Position numbers and translations under genes: made by a program
Assembly (NCBI RefSeq): GCF_049852125.1
Contig: NZ_CP187532.1
Coordinates: 558,001 to 622,000 of the forward strand
Source: Senimuribacter sp049852125
GTDB lineage: Bacteria > Bacillota > Clostridia > Peptostreptococcales > Anaerovoracaceae
Direction of reading: 5' to 3'
Length of the DNA stretch: 64,000 nucleotides
The notes under the pieces: generated by a model
The model's database searches: none
Told to the model about the DNA's origin: nothing
The model's input: only the letters and a program-made list of their open reading frames with translations
Part shown: piece after piece, positions 1 to 7,915 of the stretch
Numbering within the stretch: position 1 is the first letter of the stretch
Layout: every line of letters begins with the position of its first letter

Positions 1-2
1 TT

Positions 3-479
3 GGAAGGGATCTCACCTTTCCGGACAGTGTAGGACTGTTTTTGGAAAATCCTGCATTTCTGGACCGGTATTCAGGGATGCAGAATCTAAAAATGCTGGC
101 GTCCATTGAGAATAACATTGGAAACGCAGAAGTCGAGGCCGCGCTGCGCGCCGTGGGGCTTGATCCTTCTGATCGGAAAAAGTACCGCAAATATTCCCTG
201 GGCATGAAGCAGCGCCTTGGCATTGCCGCAGCTGTGATGGAACAACCGGAACTGGTCATCCTGGATGAGCCGACCAATTCTCTGGATGCAGACGGCGTAC
301 AGCTGGTCAAAGGGATTCTGGCGCAGCAAAAAGCCCGGGGCGCTCTGGTGATTATTTCCTGTCACGATCTTGCCGTCTTGCAGGAGATGTCTGATGAAAT
401 TCTGCTGCTGGAAGCGGGACGGGTAAAAGCCCATTTATATGCGCCTGCCTTTTCACAAGCCGCAAGGGAGGTGCGGTGA
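3..479 (+). CDS. ABC transporter ATP-binding protein, lantibiotic/bacitracin-type (5' end cut off)
   Basis: This is the C-terminal half of an ABC ATPase whose frame is already open at base 3, so the start lies outside the window. It shows the signature helix YSLGMKQRLGIA, Walker B plus glutamate (LVILDEP), D-loop NSLDADG and the H-loop histidine in IISCHD. The upstream LFLENPAFLDRYSG stretch and the SLGMKQRL signature variant are typical of BcrA/lantibiotic self-protection and multidrug ATPases rather than of nutrient importers. It would energise a membrane partner that must lie upstream, since the next gene is not a permease. Its stop overlaps the next start (TGATG), indicating one operon. 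Confidence 0.9.
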   Translation, partial: GRDLTFPDSVGLFLENPAFLDRYSGMQNLKMLASIENNIGNAEVEAALRAVGLDPSDRKKYRKYSLGMKQRLGIAAAVMEQPELVILDEPTNSLDADGVQLVKGILAQQKARGALVIISCHDLAVLQEMSDEILLLEAGRVKAHLYAPAFSQAAREVR

Positions 480-1075
480 TGCATAGAAAGATGAAAAAAA
501 TTTTGCCGGCGGCGATGCTGGTGATTTTGACCGCGCTCTGGGGCGTTCGCTTTCACGCTGTGAATCAGAATGTGGATCTGCCTGTCATACAGGTGTTTCC
601 CAAAGGGGAGGAAGCAGCGCTGGAGCAGGATTTTTTCAACTATGCCGACGAGGAAATGGACGGTTATACGGTTACAGTGCTGGATGCAGAGATACAGACG
701 GCAGAGAAATTTCTGCGGCAGGCAGACGCGAAGGATCAGGCGGAAAATCTGGGAGATCACACGGATTATATTTATACGGTAAAAGTGCGCATTGCCAATG
801 AGACAAACGAATATACCGGGGAAAAGGGAATCAGTCTGGTGCAGTATGCTTTGCAGGGCACAGACTATATCCTCAGTTTTGACGATTCCAGCTTCCTGAT
901 TGCAAATCCCCATATGCCGGGCGCGTCTTTTTCCCTGCGCAAGGGAACCAGTATGGAGATGGTTCTGACCTTTGGTATCATGTCTAAAGTTACCAGCCTG
1001 GGCCATTTGGAGAAAGATTTGCCGAAACTTCTAATAAGTCAGTATCCTCATCAGAAAATGCTGGAGATTGTGTGA
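479..1075 (+). CDS. Small membrane-anchored or secreted protein linked to the ABC ATPase
   Basis: About 198 residues with a basic N-terminus and one hydrophobic segment (roughly residues 8-24) that could be an uncleaved anchor or a signal peptide; no lipobox cysteine follows. The rest is an acidic, probably extracytoplasmic beta-rich domain. An in-frame GTG lies three bases upstream, but ATG at 479 overlaps the ATPase stop and is preceded by GGGAGGTG, so it is the preferred start. I do not recognise a named family with confidence. Its position suggests an accessory protein of the lantibiotic-type ABC transporter, for example a substrate-binding or immunity partner; that role is inference. Confidence 0.6.
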   Translation: MHRKMKKILPAAMLVILTALWGVRFHAVNQNVDLPVIQVFPKGEEAALEQDFFNYADEEMDGYTVTVLDAEIQTAEKFLRQADAKDQAENLGDHTDYIYTVKVRIANETNEYTGEKGISLVQYALQGTDYILSFDDSSFLIANPHMPGASFSLRKGTSMEMVLTFGIMSKVTSLGHLEKDLPKLLISQYPHQKMLEIV

Positions 1076-1123
1076 AAAATGGGTTGTGATTTGTAGAGAT
1101 ATGGAGAATCATATTAAATCACG

Positions 1124-1149
1124 ATTTATTAAATCCTGATTTAATAAAT
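1124..1149. repeat. AT-rich perfect inverted repeat
   Basis: Two 12-base arms (1124-1135 and 1138-1149, ATTTATTAAATC / GATTTAATAAAT) are separated by two bases, 48 bases after the stop of the preceding gene. There is no T-run, so it looks more like an operator or a weak transcript-end structure than a classical terminator. The rest of 1076-1300 is AT-rich and holds no gene that I can see. Confidence 0.5.
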
Positions 1150-1274
1150 TTAAAGCAGAGTTTGTAAAGCTATATGATCTTGCGGACATTGTGCATTTAA
1201 AGGATTGAGGTTTTGTGCGTTGAAGAAGAACAAATAGAGACATAGTTCAAAAAATGTGGGAATTCGAGATTAAA

Positions 1275-1330
1275 TTTCGGGAAAAACGTGTATAAATAAC
1301 ATTGATATTTCGAGAAAAATGTGATATACT
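1275..1330 (+). promoter_or_regulatory. Promoter of the DUF4143 ATPase, with an imperfect direct repeat
   Basis: TTGATA (1302-1307), a 17-base spacer and TATACT (1325-1330, with extended TG at 1322-1323) form a good sigma-A promoter 20 bases before the ATG. An imperfect direct repeat of about 18 bases (ATTTCGRGAAAAAYGTG) starts at about 1274 and about 1307, the second copy lying inside the spacer, which would suit a repressor site. Confidence 0.65.
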
Positions 1331-1350
1331 GTGATCGCACTTGGGAAAGG

Positions 1351-2655
1351 ATGGTGACAGTCTTGAAACGCAATGCGATTGCGGATATGATAAATTGGAA
1401 AAAGGATGCGGAACGTAAGCCGCTTGTTTTGAAAGGCGCAAGACAAGTCGGCAAGACGTGGCTGATGAAAGAGTTTGGAAAGAATTACTACAAGAGTTTC
1501 GTTTATTTTAACTTCGATGAGGAAGATACGTTGAAGTCCATCTTTGAGATAAACAAGAACCCGCACCGCATCATCGAGATGCTCTCTATGATAGTCGGTG
1601 AAAAGATTCTGCCGGAAGAAACGCTGGTCATCTTTGATGAAATTCAGGAGTGCCCGGAAGCATTGAACACGCTCAAATACTTCAAGGAAAAAGCCAACGA
1701 ATATCATATCATCGCCGCAGGAAGCCTTTTGGGAACGCTTTTAGCAAAGCCGAAGTCCTATCCAGTGGGCATGGTAAATCTGCTTGACATCTATCCGCTG
1801 ACCTTTGACGAGTTTCTTGAGGCGTCCGATCCTGTACTTTTTTGTTACTACGACAGCATTCAGAAAGAGCAGCAAATTGAGGAAATTTTTCACAACCGGT
1901 TGCTTGAAGCATACAATAACTATCTCATCATCGGCGGTATGCCAGAATGCGTTGATTCATGGATTAAATACAAAGATCCTGCCAGAGTTCATCAGATCCA
2001 GCGCGAATTGATTGAAGTCTATGAGAGTGATTTTTCCAAACACAACGGTAAGGTCAACAGCGGACGGATTCTCATGGTGTTCCGCAGCATTGTTTCGCAG
2101 CTTGCAAAACCCAACGAGAAATTTATGTATGGCGCTGTTCGTGAAGGCGGCAGAGCGCGTGATTTCGAGGAAGCGATTGAGTGGCTGGTCTCAGCAGGGA
2201 TGATTAACCGCGTGTACAATGTTTCCAAAATGGAACATCCGCTGTCCGCGTTTGACAAACTGGATCAATTCAAACTTTTTATTTTTGATACCGGGTTGCT
2301 CAAGCATATGGCAGGAATTGATAACGGTGCGATTCTTCTCAAAACAGATTATCAGTTCAAGGGACCGCTGACTGAGAATTATGTCCTGCAGCAGCTTCGC
2401 GGACAGTTTGAAATCGAACCACGCTACTATTCCAATAAAAACAGTGAGATTGATTTTGTGCTGCAAAACAGTATGGAAATCATTCCTGTTGAAATCAAAG
2501 GCGGTGAGGATAAATCTGCGCCTTCATTCAAAAGGTATATTGCAGATGCCCAGCCAAAACATGCGCTGCGTTTTTCCAAACGCGGCTATCGCAAGGATGG
2601 TGCGATCACAAATATTCCTCTCTACCTTGCCCGGAAGGTGAAAGACTTGATTTGA
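1351..2655 (+). CDS. AAA family ATPase with DUF4143 C-terminal domain
   Basis: A 434-residue protein of the archaeal-type ATPase / DUF4143 family that is widely duplicated in gut anaerobes. Walker A GARQVGKT is at residues 29-36 and a Walker B region (LVIFDEIQE) at about 102-110. The C-terminal part carries SEIDFVLQ and, about 15 residues later, IPVEIKGG, an arrangement like a PD-(D/E)XK nuclease core. GGAAAGG abuts ATG 1351; TTG at 1363 is an alternative start with a better ribosome spacing. It is a single-gene unit between its own promoter and a terminator. The biological role of the family is unknown; defence or mobile-element functions have been guessed. Family assignment is secure, function is not. 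Confidence 0.88.
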   Translation: MVTVLKRNAIADMINWKKDAERKPLVLKGARQVGKTWLMKEFGKNYYKSFVYFNFDEEDTLKSIFEINKNPHRIIEMLSMIVGEKILPEETLVIFDEIQECPEALNTLKYFKEKANEYHIIAAGSLLGTLLAKPKSYPVGMVNLLDIYPLTFDEFLEASDPVLFCYYDSIQKEQQIEEIFHNRLLEAYNNYLIIGGMPECVDSWIKYKDPARVHQIQRELIEVYESDFSKHNGKVNSGRILMVFRSIVSQLAKPNEKFMYGAVREGGRARDFEEAIEWLVSAGMINRVYNVSKMEHPLSAFDKLDQFKLFIFDTGLLKHMAGIDNGAILLKTDYQFKGPLTENYVLQQLRGQFEIEPRYYSNKNSEIDFVLQNSMEIIPVEIKGGEDKSAPSFKRYIADAQPKHALRFSKRGYRKDGAITNIPLYLARKVKDLI

Positions 2656-2664
2656 TTGATGTTT

Positions 2665-2692
2665 GCCGCATTCTTTAATGCGGCGTTTTTTT
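2665..2692 (+). terminator. Rho-independent terminator
   Basis: An 8-bp stem (GCCGCATT / AATGCGGC) with a CTTT loop is followed by G and seven T residues, ten bases after the DUF4143 ATPase stop codon. Confidence 0.9.
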
Positions 2693-2700
2693 ATTATGTA

Positions 2701-2817
2701 GGAAATATCGATTTTCGATATTTCCGGAATATCAAGAAAAGCACCTTGCGAAGAGTCGCCCTGAAGCGGGCGACATGTGTGCATAGGAACTTTAGTTCCG
2801 TCACGCACACTTTTTTT
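2701..2817 (+). other. Cluster of three hairpins ending in a T7 tract; possible small structured transcript
   Basis: Three helices follow one another with no gene: GGAAATATCGA / TCGATATTTCC (2701-2711, 2715-2725), GTCGCCC / GGGCGAC (2755-2761, 2768-2774), and a compound hairpin GTGTGC / GCACAC (2777-2782, 2805-2810) enclosing GGAAC / GTTCC (2786-2790, 2795-2799), directly followed by seven T. The last is a good intrinsic terminator, yet transcription from the upstream gene should already stop at 2692. A short non-coding RNA or an orphan leader is possible. I could not match it to a known riboswitch class. Confidence 0.45.
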
Positions 2818-2924
2818 ATGTCATGCAGCCTGCAGCGCTGCTCTTTTTTGTTTCCGTTTTTCTGCGCATTTACGCAGGACATGGTCGCAATCGGTTCATA
2901 TCGTATCAATTTTCAAAAAACAGA

Positions 2925-2953
2925 TTGACAAGGAACAAATTTTAGTGTATAAA
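2925..2953 (+). promoter_or_regulatory. Strong promoter of the OPT transporter / D-aminoacylase pair
   Basis: Consensus TTGACA (2925-2930), a 17-base spacer and TATAAA (2948-2953) lie about 85 bases before the ATG at 3040. The quality of the promoter contrasts with the damaged genes behind it. Confidence 0.75.
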
Positions 2954-3039
2954 AAGATTATGAAAAATGTGAATCGGTTCACCGAAGAAGAACAAACAAA
3001 TGAACTTATGCTCTAAGAATCAATGAGTTGGAGGAAATT

Positions 3040-4014
3040 ATGAAACAAGTAACGAGTGCGCCCGCACTTTCCGGTGAGCAGAAGGACTTCACCTTCCGGG
3101 CGGTATTTTATGGTCTTTTGATCGGTCTTGTGCTCATGTGTGTCATGGCATACCTGGACATTGTCATGGGTATAGACACCAATGTGGCAACGATCGCGTC
3201 TATGATCGGAATCTTGGTGGTACCGACCATCGGCGGTTTGACCAACTGACGGGAGATTAACCTGATGCAGAGCTGTGCGACAGCGACTATCTTTGCAGCA
3301 TTTTCCGTCTACGATAACATTACAGCCATGTTTATGATGGGCGAGGAAGTCAGTTTGCTGCCGGTCTTCGTGCTGCTGATTTTGACCGACGCTATGGGGA
3401 TCTGCTTTGTATCCCTTTTGCGGGACCAGTATGTCAACGATCCGAACCTGCCGTTTCCAGGCGCTGTCATGTGCACTACGGCGCTGGAACAGATTGATAA
3501 GAAAGACAATTCTTCTACAAAAATTCTGCTGATTGCGACGGCTCTCGGCTTTGCGCTGTCCATGCTGCAAAATTTCCAGATTATCCCGATGATTATCAGC
3601 GTGATCGTAGGCGGCATCGCGGGTATGTTCCTGTTCTACGCGATTTTAAAAACCTTCGGACTGGATGACGACTTGTTCACCTATCCGGTTGCGAATATGT
3701 ATCACTCTGTCATTTCGGGTGTTACCGAGGGAAGCGCCAGCGGTTTCTTTAATCCGATGCGTTTCGGTCTTGGCGCAGCCATCGGCACGGTGCTCAGTTT
3801 TATCGGTCTTCCGGCAGGGGGAATTGCTATTGCTATGTATCTGCCGCCGAGAAATGTGATGGGTCTTGCTCTGGGCGGCGTTATTCGCTGGATCATTGAA
3901 AAGAAAAAGGGTGAAGAGGTTGCAGAAAAGTACAACAATGCAGCGACCGGTATTATCATCGGCGATGCAATCGTCACTATCAGCATGATCGGCATCTCGC
4001 TGGCAAGTGCGTAA
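3040..4014 (+). pseudogene. OPT-family oligopeptide transporter, interrupted by TGA and about half normal length
   Basis: The start is ATG 3040 behind GGAGG (3030-3034). The N-terminal part (FTFRAVFYGLLIGLV) and the C-terminal part (LPAGGIAIAMYLPPRNVMG, then GGVIRWIIEKKKGEE) match the ends of OPT proton-coupled peptide or metal-chelate transporters. A TGA at 3247-3249 interrupts the frame after GGLTN; reading resumes in the same frame (REINLMQSCATATI) to 4014. Even read through, the product would be only about 324 residues, while OPT proteins usually have 550-700, so middle membrane helices seem to be missing. It is most simply a decayed gene with a nonsense mutation (possibly TGG to TGA) plus an internal deletion. 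A short bona fide member or a sequencing error cannot be excluded. Confidence 0.75.
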
Positions 4015-4025
4015 AGGGGACTGCT

Positions 4026-5054
4026 ATGTTTGACATTTTGATCAAAAACGGGCTGATCTGTGACGGGACAGGCGCGTCTTCTTACGAGGCGAATCTCGGT
4101 ATTACAGGTGATAGAATTACATATATTGGGAAAGAGTATGGCGCTGATGCCAAGGCGGCGGTGACGGTCATCGACGCCGCGGGCAAGGTGATTACCCCTG
4201 GTTTTATAGATACGCACACCCATGCGGATCTGTCGATGATGATAGAGCTTGCCATGGAGCCTTTTGTGAAACAGGGCGTTACGACGGTGATTACGGGCAA
4301 CTGCGGTTACAGTATGGCGCCCCAGGGAGATGAAATCTTTTACTTTCCCAGCACCAATCAGACCTTTCAGGAACTGGCAGGGGCTGACCCGGCAGATCAG
4401 ATGCCGCTGCTTTATCCGCGGGAAAAGGCGCAGACCGCCTTTGAAACCCTTTACGGTGTAGAACCCGATTGGAGGACCTTCGCAGAATACAGCAAGCGGT
4501 GTGATAGCATGGCGCTGGGCTGCAATGCAGCGCCTCTTGTGGGCTACAGTGCAGTGCGGACTGCGGTCATGGGACAGGATTGCCTGCGGGAAGACACGAA
4601 TATGGTGGCGGATTTCATCGCGCCGGTTCTGGGCGAGTCGGTGGACATTTTCTGCCAATATGATTATGCGATGCCGTGTTCGGACGGATTCGGTTATGCA
4701 AAGGAAACCAATCTGACGGGAAAGGACGAATTTCCTGCATATCCTAACAGCATGAACATCGGACTGATGCCGCGGTATTTAACCCGGTACGGCAAGGACG
4801 ATTTTGAACAGGCAGTGAGGAGAGCCAGCGGTTTTCCGGCACAGCGGTTTGGCATTCAGGATCGGGGCGTGTTGAAAGAGGGATATTATGCTGATCTCGT
4901 AGTGCTGGACAGAGAAAATCTGCACAGCTTTGATGAAGAAGAAAATCCGCTGCAGGATCCTTGCGGCATCGACTATGTGTTTGTCAACGGCAAAGCAGCG
5001 CTGACGCCGGACGGACTGACCGGCGCCGGAACAGGCAGAATGCTGCGGAAATAA
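4026..5054 (+). pseudogene. N-acyl-D-amino-acid deacylase, internally deleted but still open
   Basis: The N-terminus matches D-aminoacylases of the amidohydrolase superfamily: GFIDTHTHAD with the metal-binding pair H64/H66, then GNCGYS with the conserved Cys93. The C-terminus also matches: a CSDGFG motif where the catalytic Asp is expected, then FPAQRFGIQDRGVLKEGYYADLVVLD. The two histidine strands of the barrel (present as HFR and SHIG in the intact copy at 18436) are missing, and the protein is 342 residues against about 450-530 for the family. I infer an in-frame internal deletion of roughly 100-180 residues near residues 175-205. Thirteen bases separate it from the OPT gene, so the two were one peptide-use operon. 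Activity is doubtful without the second metal site. Confidence 0.7.
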
Positions 5055-5066
5055 AAGAAGATATGA

Positions 5067-5113
5067 AAAAGCGCCTGCGGAATCGTAGTGATACGAAAAG
5101 CCGGGGCGCTTTT
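5067..5113. terminator. Bidirectional Rho-independent terminator
   Basis: AAAAGCGCC (5067-5075) pairs with GGCGCTTTT (5105-5113), enclosing a second stem TCGTA / TACGA with a GTGA loop (5083-5096). It lies between convergent genes and gives A- and T-tracts on the proper sides for both strands. Confidence 0.85.
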
Positions 5114-5116
5114 GGA

Positions 5117-5578
5117 TTATTCAGGTTCAATTTGGCTATACAGGTATGCATTGAGAATATTTCCCGGCGCATCGTAGTAGAAGCTGCTGTTGTAATCGTC
5201 GATTTTGTCACTGACAAAAGAATTGTAAGCAGCAAATAAAGCATCAATGATATCCAGTTTCTTTTCCCTGCTGATTCCCAGAATCAAACGTTTATAGACT
5301 TTGCCGATATCCCAGTGGCTGGGAACTGCATAGCGGGCGGTAGAAATGTTATCGAAGGCGCCTTTTGTCAGACCGGATTCTGCGATAAAATCTTCGCTGA
5401 CGCGTTCGATGCTGTCACTGTGATAAACATCAGCCAGGTCATAGATTTTTTGAATGCGCGCTTTGCCAAGGGTGTTGACAACATCAGCACGTTTGTTGCA
5501 GGTTTTTCGCGCAATATAATCGATCAGACTGCAGGTGAAGAACAGATCATTTTCTTTTTTTTCTTCTCTTCCAATCAT
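5117..5578 (-). CDS. DUF3791-like protein, probable partner of the DUF3990 protein
   Basis: A 153-residue soluble protein. The N-terminal NDLFFTCSLIDYIARKT and the following helices resemble the DUF3791 family that travels with DUF3990 proteins in Clostridia; the C-terminal half (VPSHWDIGKVYKRLILG, then DDYNSSFYYD) is also characteristic of this lineage. Its start overlaps the upstream stop in an ATGA junction (5575-5578), so the two are translationally coupled. By analogy with such two-gene modules it may be the antidote or substrate-recruiting half, but the sequence alone does not prove this. Confidence 0.7.
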   Translation of the reverse strand: MIGREEKKENDLFFTCSLIDYIARKTCNKRADVVNTLGKARIQKIYDLADVYHSDSIERVSEDFIAESGLTKGAFDNISTARYAVPSHWDIGKVYKRLILGISREKKLDIIDALFAAYNSFVSDKIDDYNSSFYYDAPGNILNAYLYSQIEPE

Positions 5579-6042
5579 GCCTTTGATACCTCCTCACTTG
5601 TTACATAGGTGAGACATTTCAGCGCCGCCGGTGTGCAGAAATTGATTTGATGGGTAGGATATTTGAATTGGGCGAGGCTCCAGAACTGATCACGGGTGAT
5701 AATGCCGTCAATGTAATCTGCAATAAAGTTATAAATCTGGTCATTTGCCATTGCACCGATAACAATATCGTAATTGTGGGCGACATGGTTTCGGCAGTCG
5801 ATGATAAAATCCAGCCATTCTTCTGTCATTTCCCGAAATTCCAGGATGTTCAATTCCGTATTGAGACGAACAGTGTAAGAAGATACTACGGGTGTTTGAT
5901 ATCGCTTTGCCCAGCGTTCCGCCTGTTCTCTGATTATCGTACAATAAAAACCGGGACCGAAATCCTTAGTGTTGCGTCCTATGATGATTTCAGGTGCTTG
6001 AATCGCAGTATATCCGCCATGATATACAGTCATTTTTCCCAT
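5575..6042 (-). CDS. DUF3990 protein, ADP-ribosyltransferase-like
   Basis: 155 residues that begin TVYHGGYTAI and continue with RNTKDFGPGFYCT and QAERWAKRY, the hallmark of DUF3990. That family is placed in the ADP-ribosyltransferase fold superfamily (YHG for the nicotinamide-binding histidine region, GPGFYCT for the second core strand). It may modify a macromolecule or nucleotide; the target is unknown. It is the first gene of a coupled pair with a DUF3791-like protein, an arrangement resembling toxin-antitoxin modules. The intergenic run 6043-6157 on its upstream side contains its promoter region, divergent from the AAA-ATPase gene. Confidence 0.8.
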   Translation of the reverse strand: MGKMTVYHGGYTAIQAPEIIIGRNTKDFGPGFYCTIIREQAERWAKRYQTPVVSSYTVRLNTELNILEFREMTEEWLDFIIDCRNHVAHNYDIVIGAMANDQIYNFIADYIDGIITRDQFWSLAQFKYPTHQINFCTPAALKCLTYVTSEEVSKA

Positions 6043-6157
6043 GCAGCTGTCCTCCCTGTTTTTTTGCTTTCTTTTATCTTACATGAAACGGCAGGAATTA
6101 TCAAGCAGGAACAGAAATTTGGTTTTGTGCCTGCCGTGATTCTACGGGAAAATTTTA

Positions 6158-6186
6158 TTGTGATTTTCCCATTTTTCACGTATACT
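6158..6186 (+). promoter_or_regulatory. Promoter of the AAA-ATPase/nuclease gene
   Basis: TTGTGA (6158-6163), 17 bases, TATACT (6181-6186). The spacer and flanks are strikingly like the promoter at 63247: both read TTGTGATTTTC, later ATTTTTC, then GTATACTATA. Confidence 0.7.
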
Positions 6187-6210
6187 ATAGGTATGAGGAG
6201 GCGATGAGTG

Positions 6211-7908
6211 ATGGAGCAGAAGAAAATTCCGATTGGATATGAAGACTTTAAAACATTCAAAGAAGAAAACTTGTATCTGGTGGATAAAACCCTGATGATA
6301 CAGGAAATTTTGGATGCCGGAGCGCAGACCAGCTTAATCACAAGACCGCGCCGGTTCGGAAAAACCCTGAACCTATCCATGCTTCGCCGCTTTTTTGAAG
6401 ATGAAAGAACTTCTGATGGAAGAAAAATAGATAACCGCTATCTTTTTGACGGACTTGCTATCATGGAGACAGGCGAAAGATATCTGTCGCACATGGGGCA
6501 GTATCCGATTGTCAGCCTGTCGCTGAAATCAGCTAAGCAGCCAACCTTTGCGATGGCTCATGCGAGTCTTGTAGATGACATCATCAAAGAGTTTGAGCGG
6601 CATGCTTATGTCCTTTTAGGTGAGATGACGCAGAGAGACAGAGAACAATTTACTGCCATAATGAATGGCAAAGCAGAAGACATTGTCTATGCGAAAGCGC
6701 TGAAATTTCTTTCCGAGTGCTTGTATAAGTACCACGGCAAAGAAACAATCATTTTGATTGACGAATACGACGTACCGCTGGAAAACGCATATTTCCAGGG
6801 CTTTTATGATGAAATGATCGGCTTCATCCGTTCCCTCTTTGAATCTGCCCTGAAAACCAACCCATACCTGAAACTGGGCGTGGTGACGGGATGTCTGAGG
6901 ATTAGCAAAGAAAGTATCTTCACCGGACTGAACAATTTGGAGATTCATTCTGTCATCAGTCCAAATTACAGCAGATATTTCGGCTTCACTGAAGCAGAGG
7001 TAAAGACCATGCTGGAGTATTACGACCTTTCAGAACGATACGAAGAAGCAAAATCCTGGTACGACGGATATCTCTTTGGAAATACAGAAATCTACAACCC
7101 GTGGAGCATCCTGCACTATACGAAAAGCGTACAGTCGGGCGCACAGATTGCGACAAAGCCGTATTGGTCCAATACCTCCGGCAACGATATCGTAAAATCC
7201 ATGATTGAAGATGCAGATGATGTTACCCGCGAAGAATTGGAAACTCTCATGGATGGCGGAACCATTGAGAAACCAGTGCATGAAGAAATCACCTATGGTG
7301 ATATTCATGCGTCCAGAGATAATCTGTGGAACTTCCTGTTCTTTACAGGCTATCTGAAAATGAAAAGTCAGCGAATTGAAAACCGAGATATCTATATCCA
7401 AATGGCGATACCGAATGAGGAGATTGCGGCTATTTACGAGCACAGCATCAAAGAGTGGTTCGATAAAAAGGTGGAAGACCTTGACAAAAGTCCACTTATT
7501 AAAGCTCTAGAAGAAGGCGACTGCGAGGCAGCGGAGCATTTTATCAATGAACAGCTGATGGATACGATTAGTTATTTTGATTACGCGGAGAGTTACTATC
7601 ATGGCTTTCTCAGCGGCCTTTTGAAAAATACAGGACGCTACGTAGTGCTTTCCAACCGGGAGAGCGGAAACGGCAGACCAGATTTGATTTTGAAAGAAAA
7701 GAAATTCATGGGGAAGGCCATTATTATAGAACTAAAAGCGGCAGAAAGCTTTGCGGAGATGGAAGCAAAATGCAAAGAAGCGCTGCGGCAAATAGAGAAA
7801 CAGGACTATGCGGCGCCGCTTGCTGCAGACGGCTACAGACCGATTCTAAAGTACGGTATTGCGCTTTATAAGAAAGGGTGCATAATCAAAAAGGATGAAT
7901 GCATATAG
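6211..7908 (+). CDS. AAA-ATPase-like protein with C-terminal PD-(D/E)XK nuclease-like domain
   Basis: 565 residues. The N-terminal predicted AAA-ATPase domain starts IPIGYEDFKTF and has the family's modified P-loop TRPRRFGKT (residues 44-52) and Walker B IILIDEYDVPL (about 180-190). The C-terminus holds NGRPDLILKEKK and AIIIELKAA, the D and ExK of a PD-(D/E)XK fold. Such proteins occur in dozens of copies in gut Bacteroidota and Clostridia; their function is unknown. ATG 6211 is chosen because GAGGAGG (6195-6201) is nine bases upstream; a GTG lies just before it. Only seven bases separate its stop from that of the convergent AraC gene, and no terminator is visible between them. Confidence 0.9.
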   Translation: MEQKKIPIGYEDFKTFKEENLYLVDKTLMIQEILDAGAQTSLITRPRRFGKTLNLSMLRRFFEDERTSDGRKIDNRYLFDGLAIMETGERYLSHMGQYPIVSLSLKSAKQPTFAMAHASLVDDIIKEFERHAYVLLGEMTQRDREQFTAIMNGKAEDIVYAKALKFLSECLYKYHGKETIILIDEYDVPLENAYFQGFYDEMIGFIRSLFESALKTNPYLKLGVVTGCLRISKESIFTGLNNLEIHSVISPNYSRYFGFTEAEVKTMLEYYDLSERYEEAKSWYDGYLFGNTEIYNPWSILHYTKSVQSGAQIATKPYWSNTSGNDIVKSMIEDADDVTREELETLMDGGTIEKPVHEEITYGDIHASRDNLWNFLFFTGYLKMKSQRIENRDIYIQMAIPNEEIAAIYEHSIKEWFDKKVEDLDKSPLIKALEEGDCEAAEHFINEQLMDTISYFDYAESYYHGFLSGLLKNTGRYVVLSNRESGNGRPDLILKEKKFMGKAIIIELKAAESFAEMEAKCKEALRQIEKQDYAAPLAADGYRPILKYGIALYKKGCIIKKDECI

Positions 7909-7915
7909 CCTGATG

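Noticed and set aside
3247..3249. TGA as selenocysteine or global UGA-to-Trp recoding
   Set aside because: Many intact genes here end in TGA and use TGG for Trp, no SECIS-like hairpin with the usual spacing is evident, and the protein family is not a known selenoprotein. Nonsense mutation is simpler.
3702..4658. 318-codon open frame on the minus strand
   Set aside because: Antisense to the OPT and D-aminoacylase frames; no start signal or domain.
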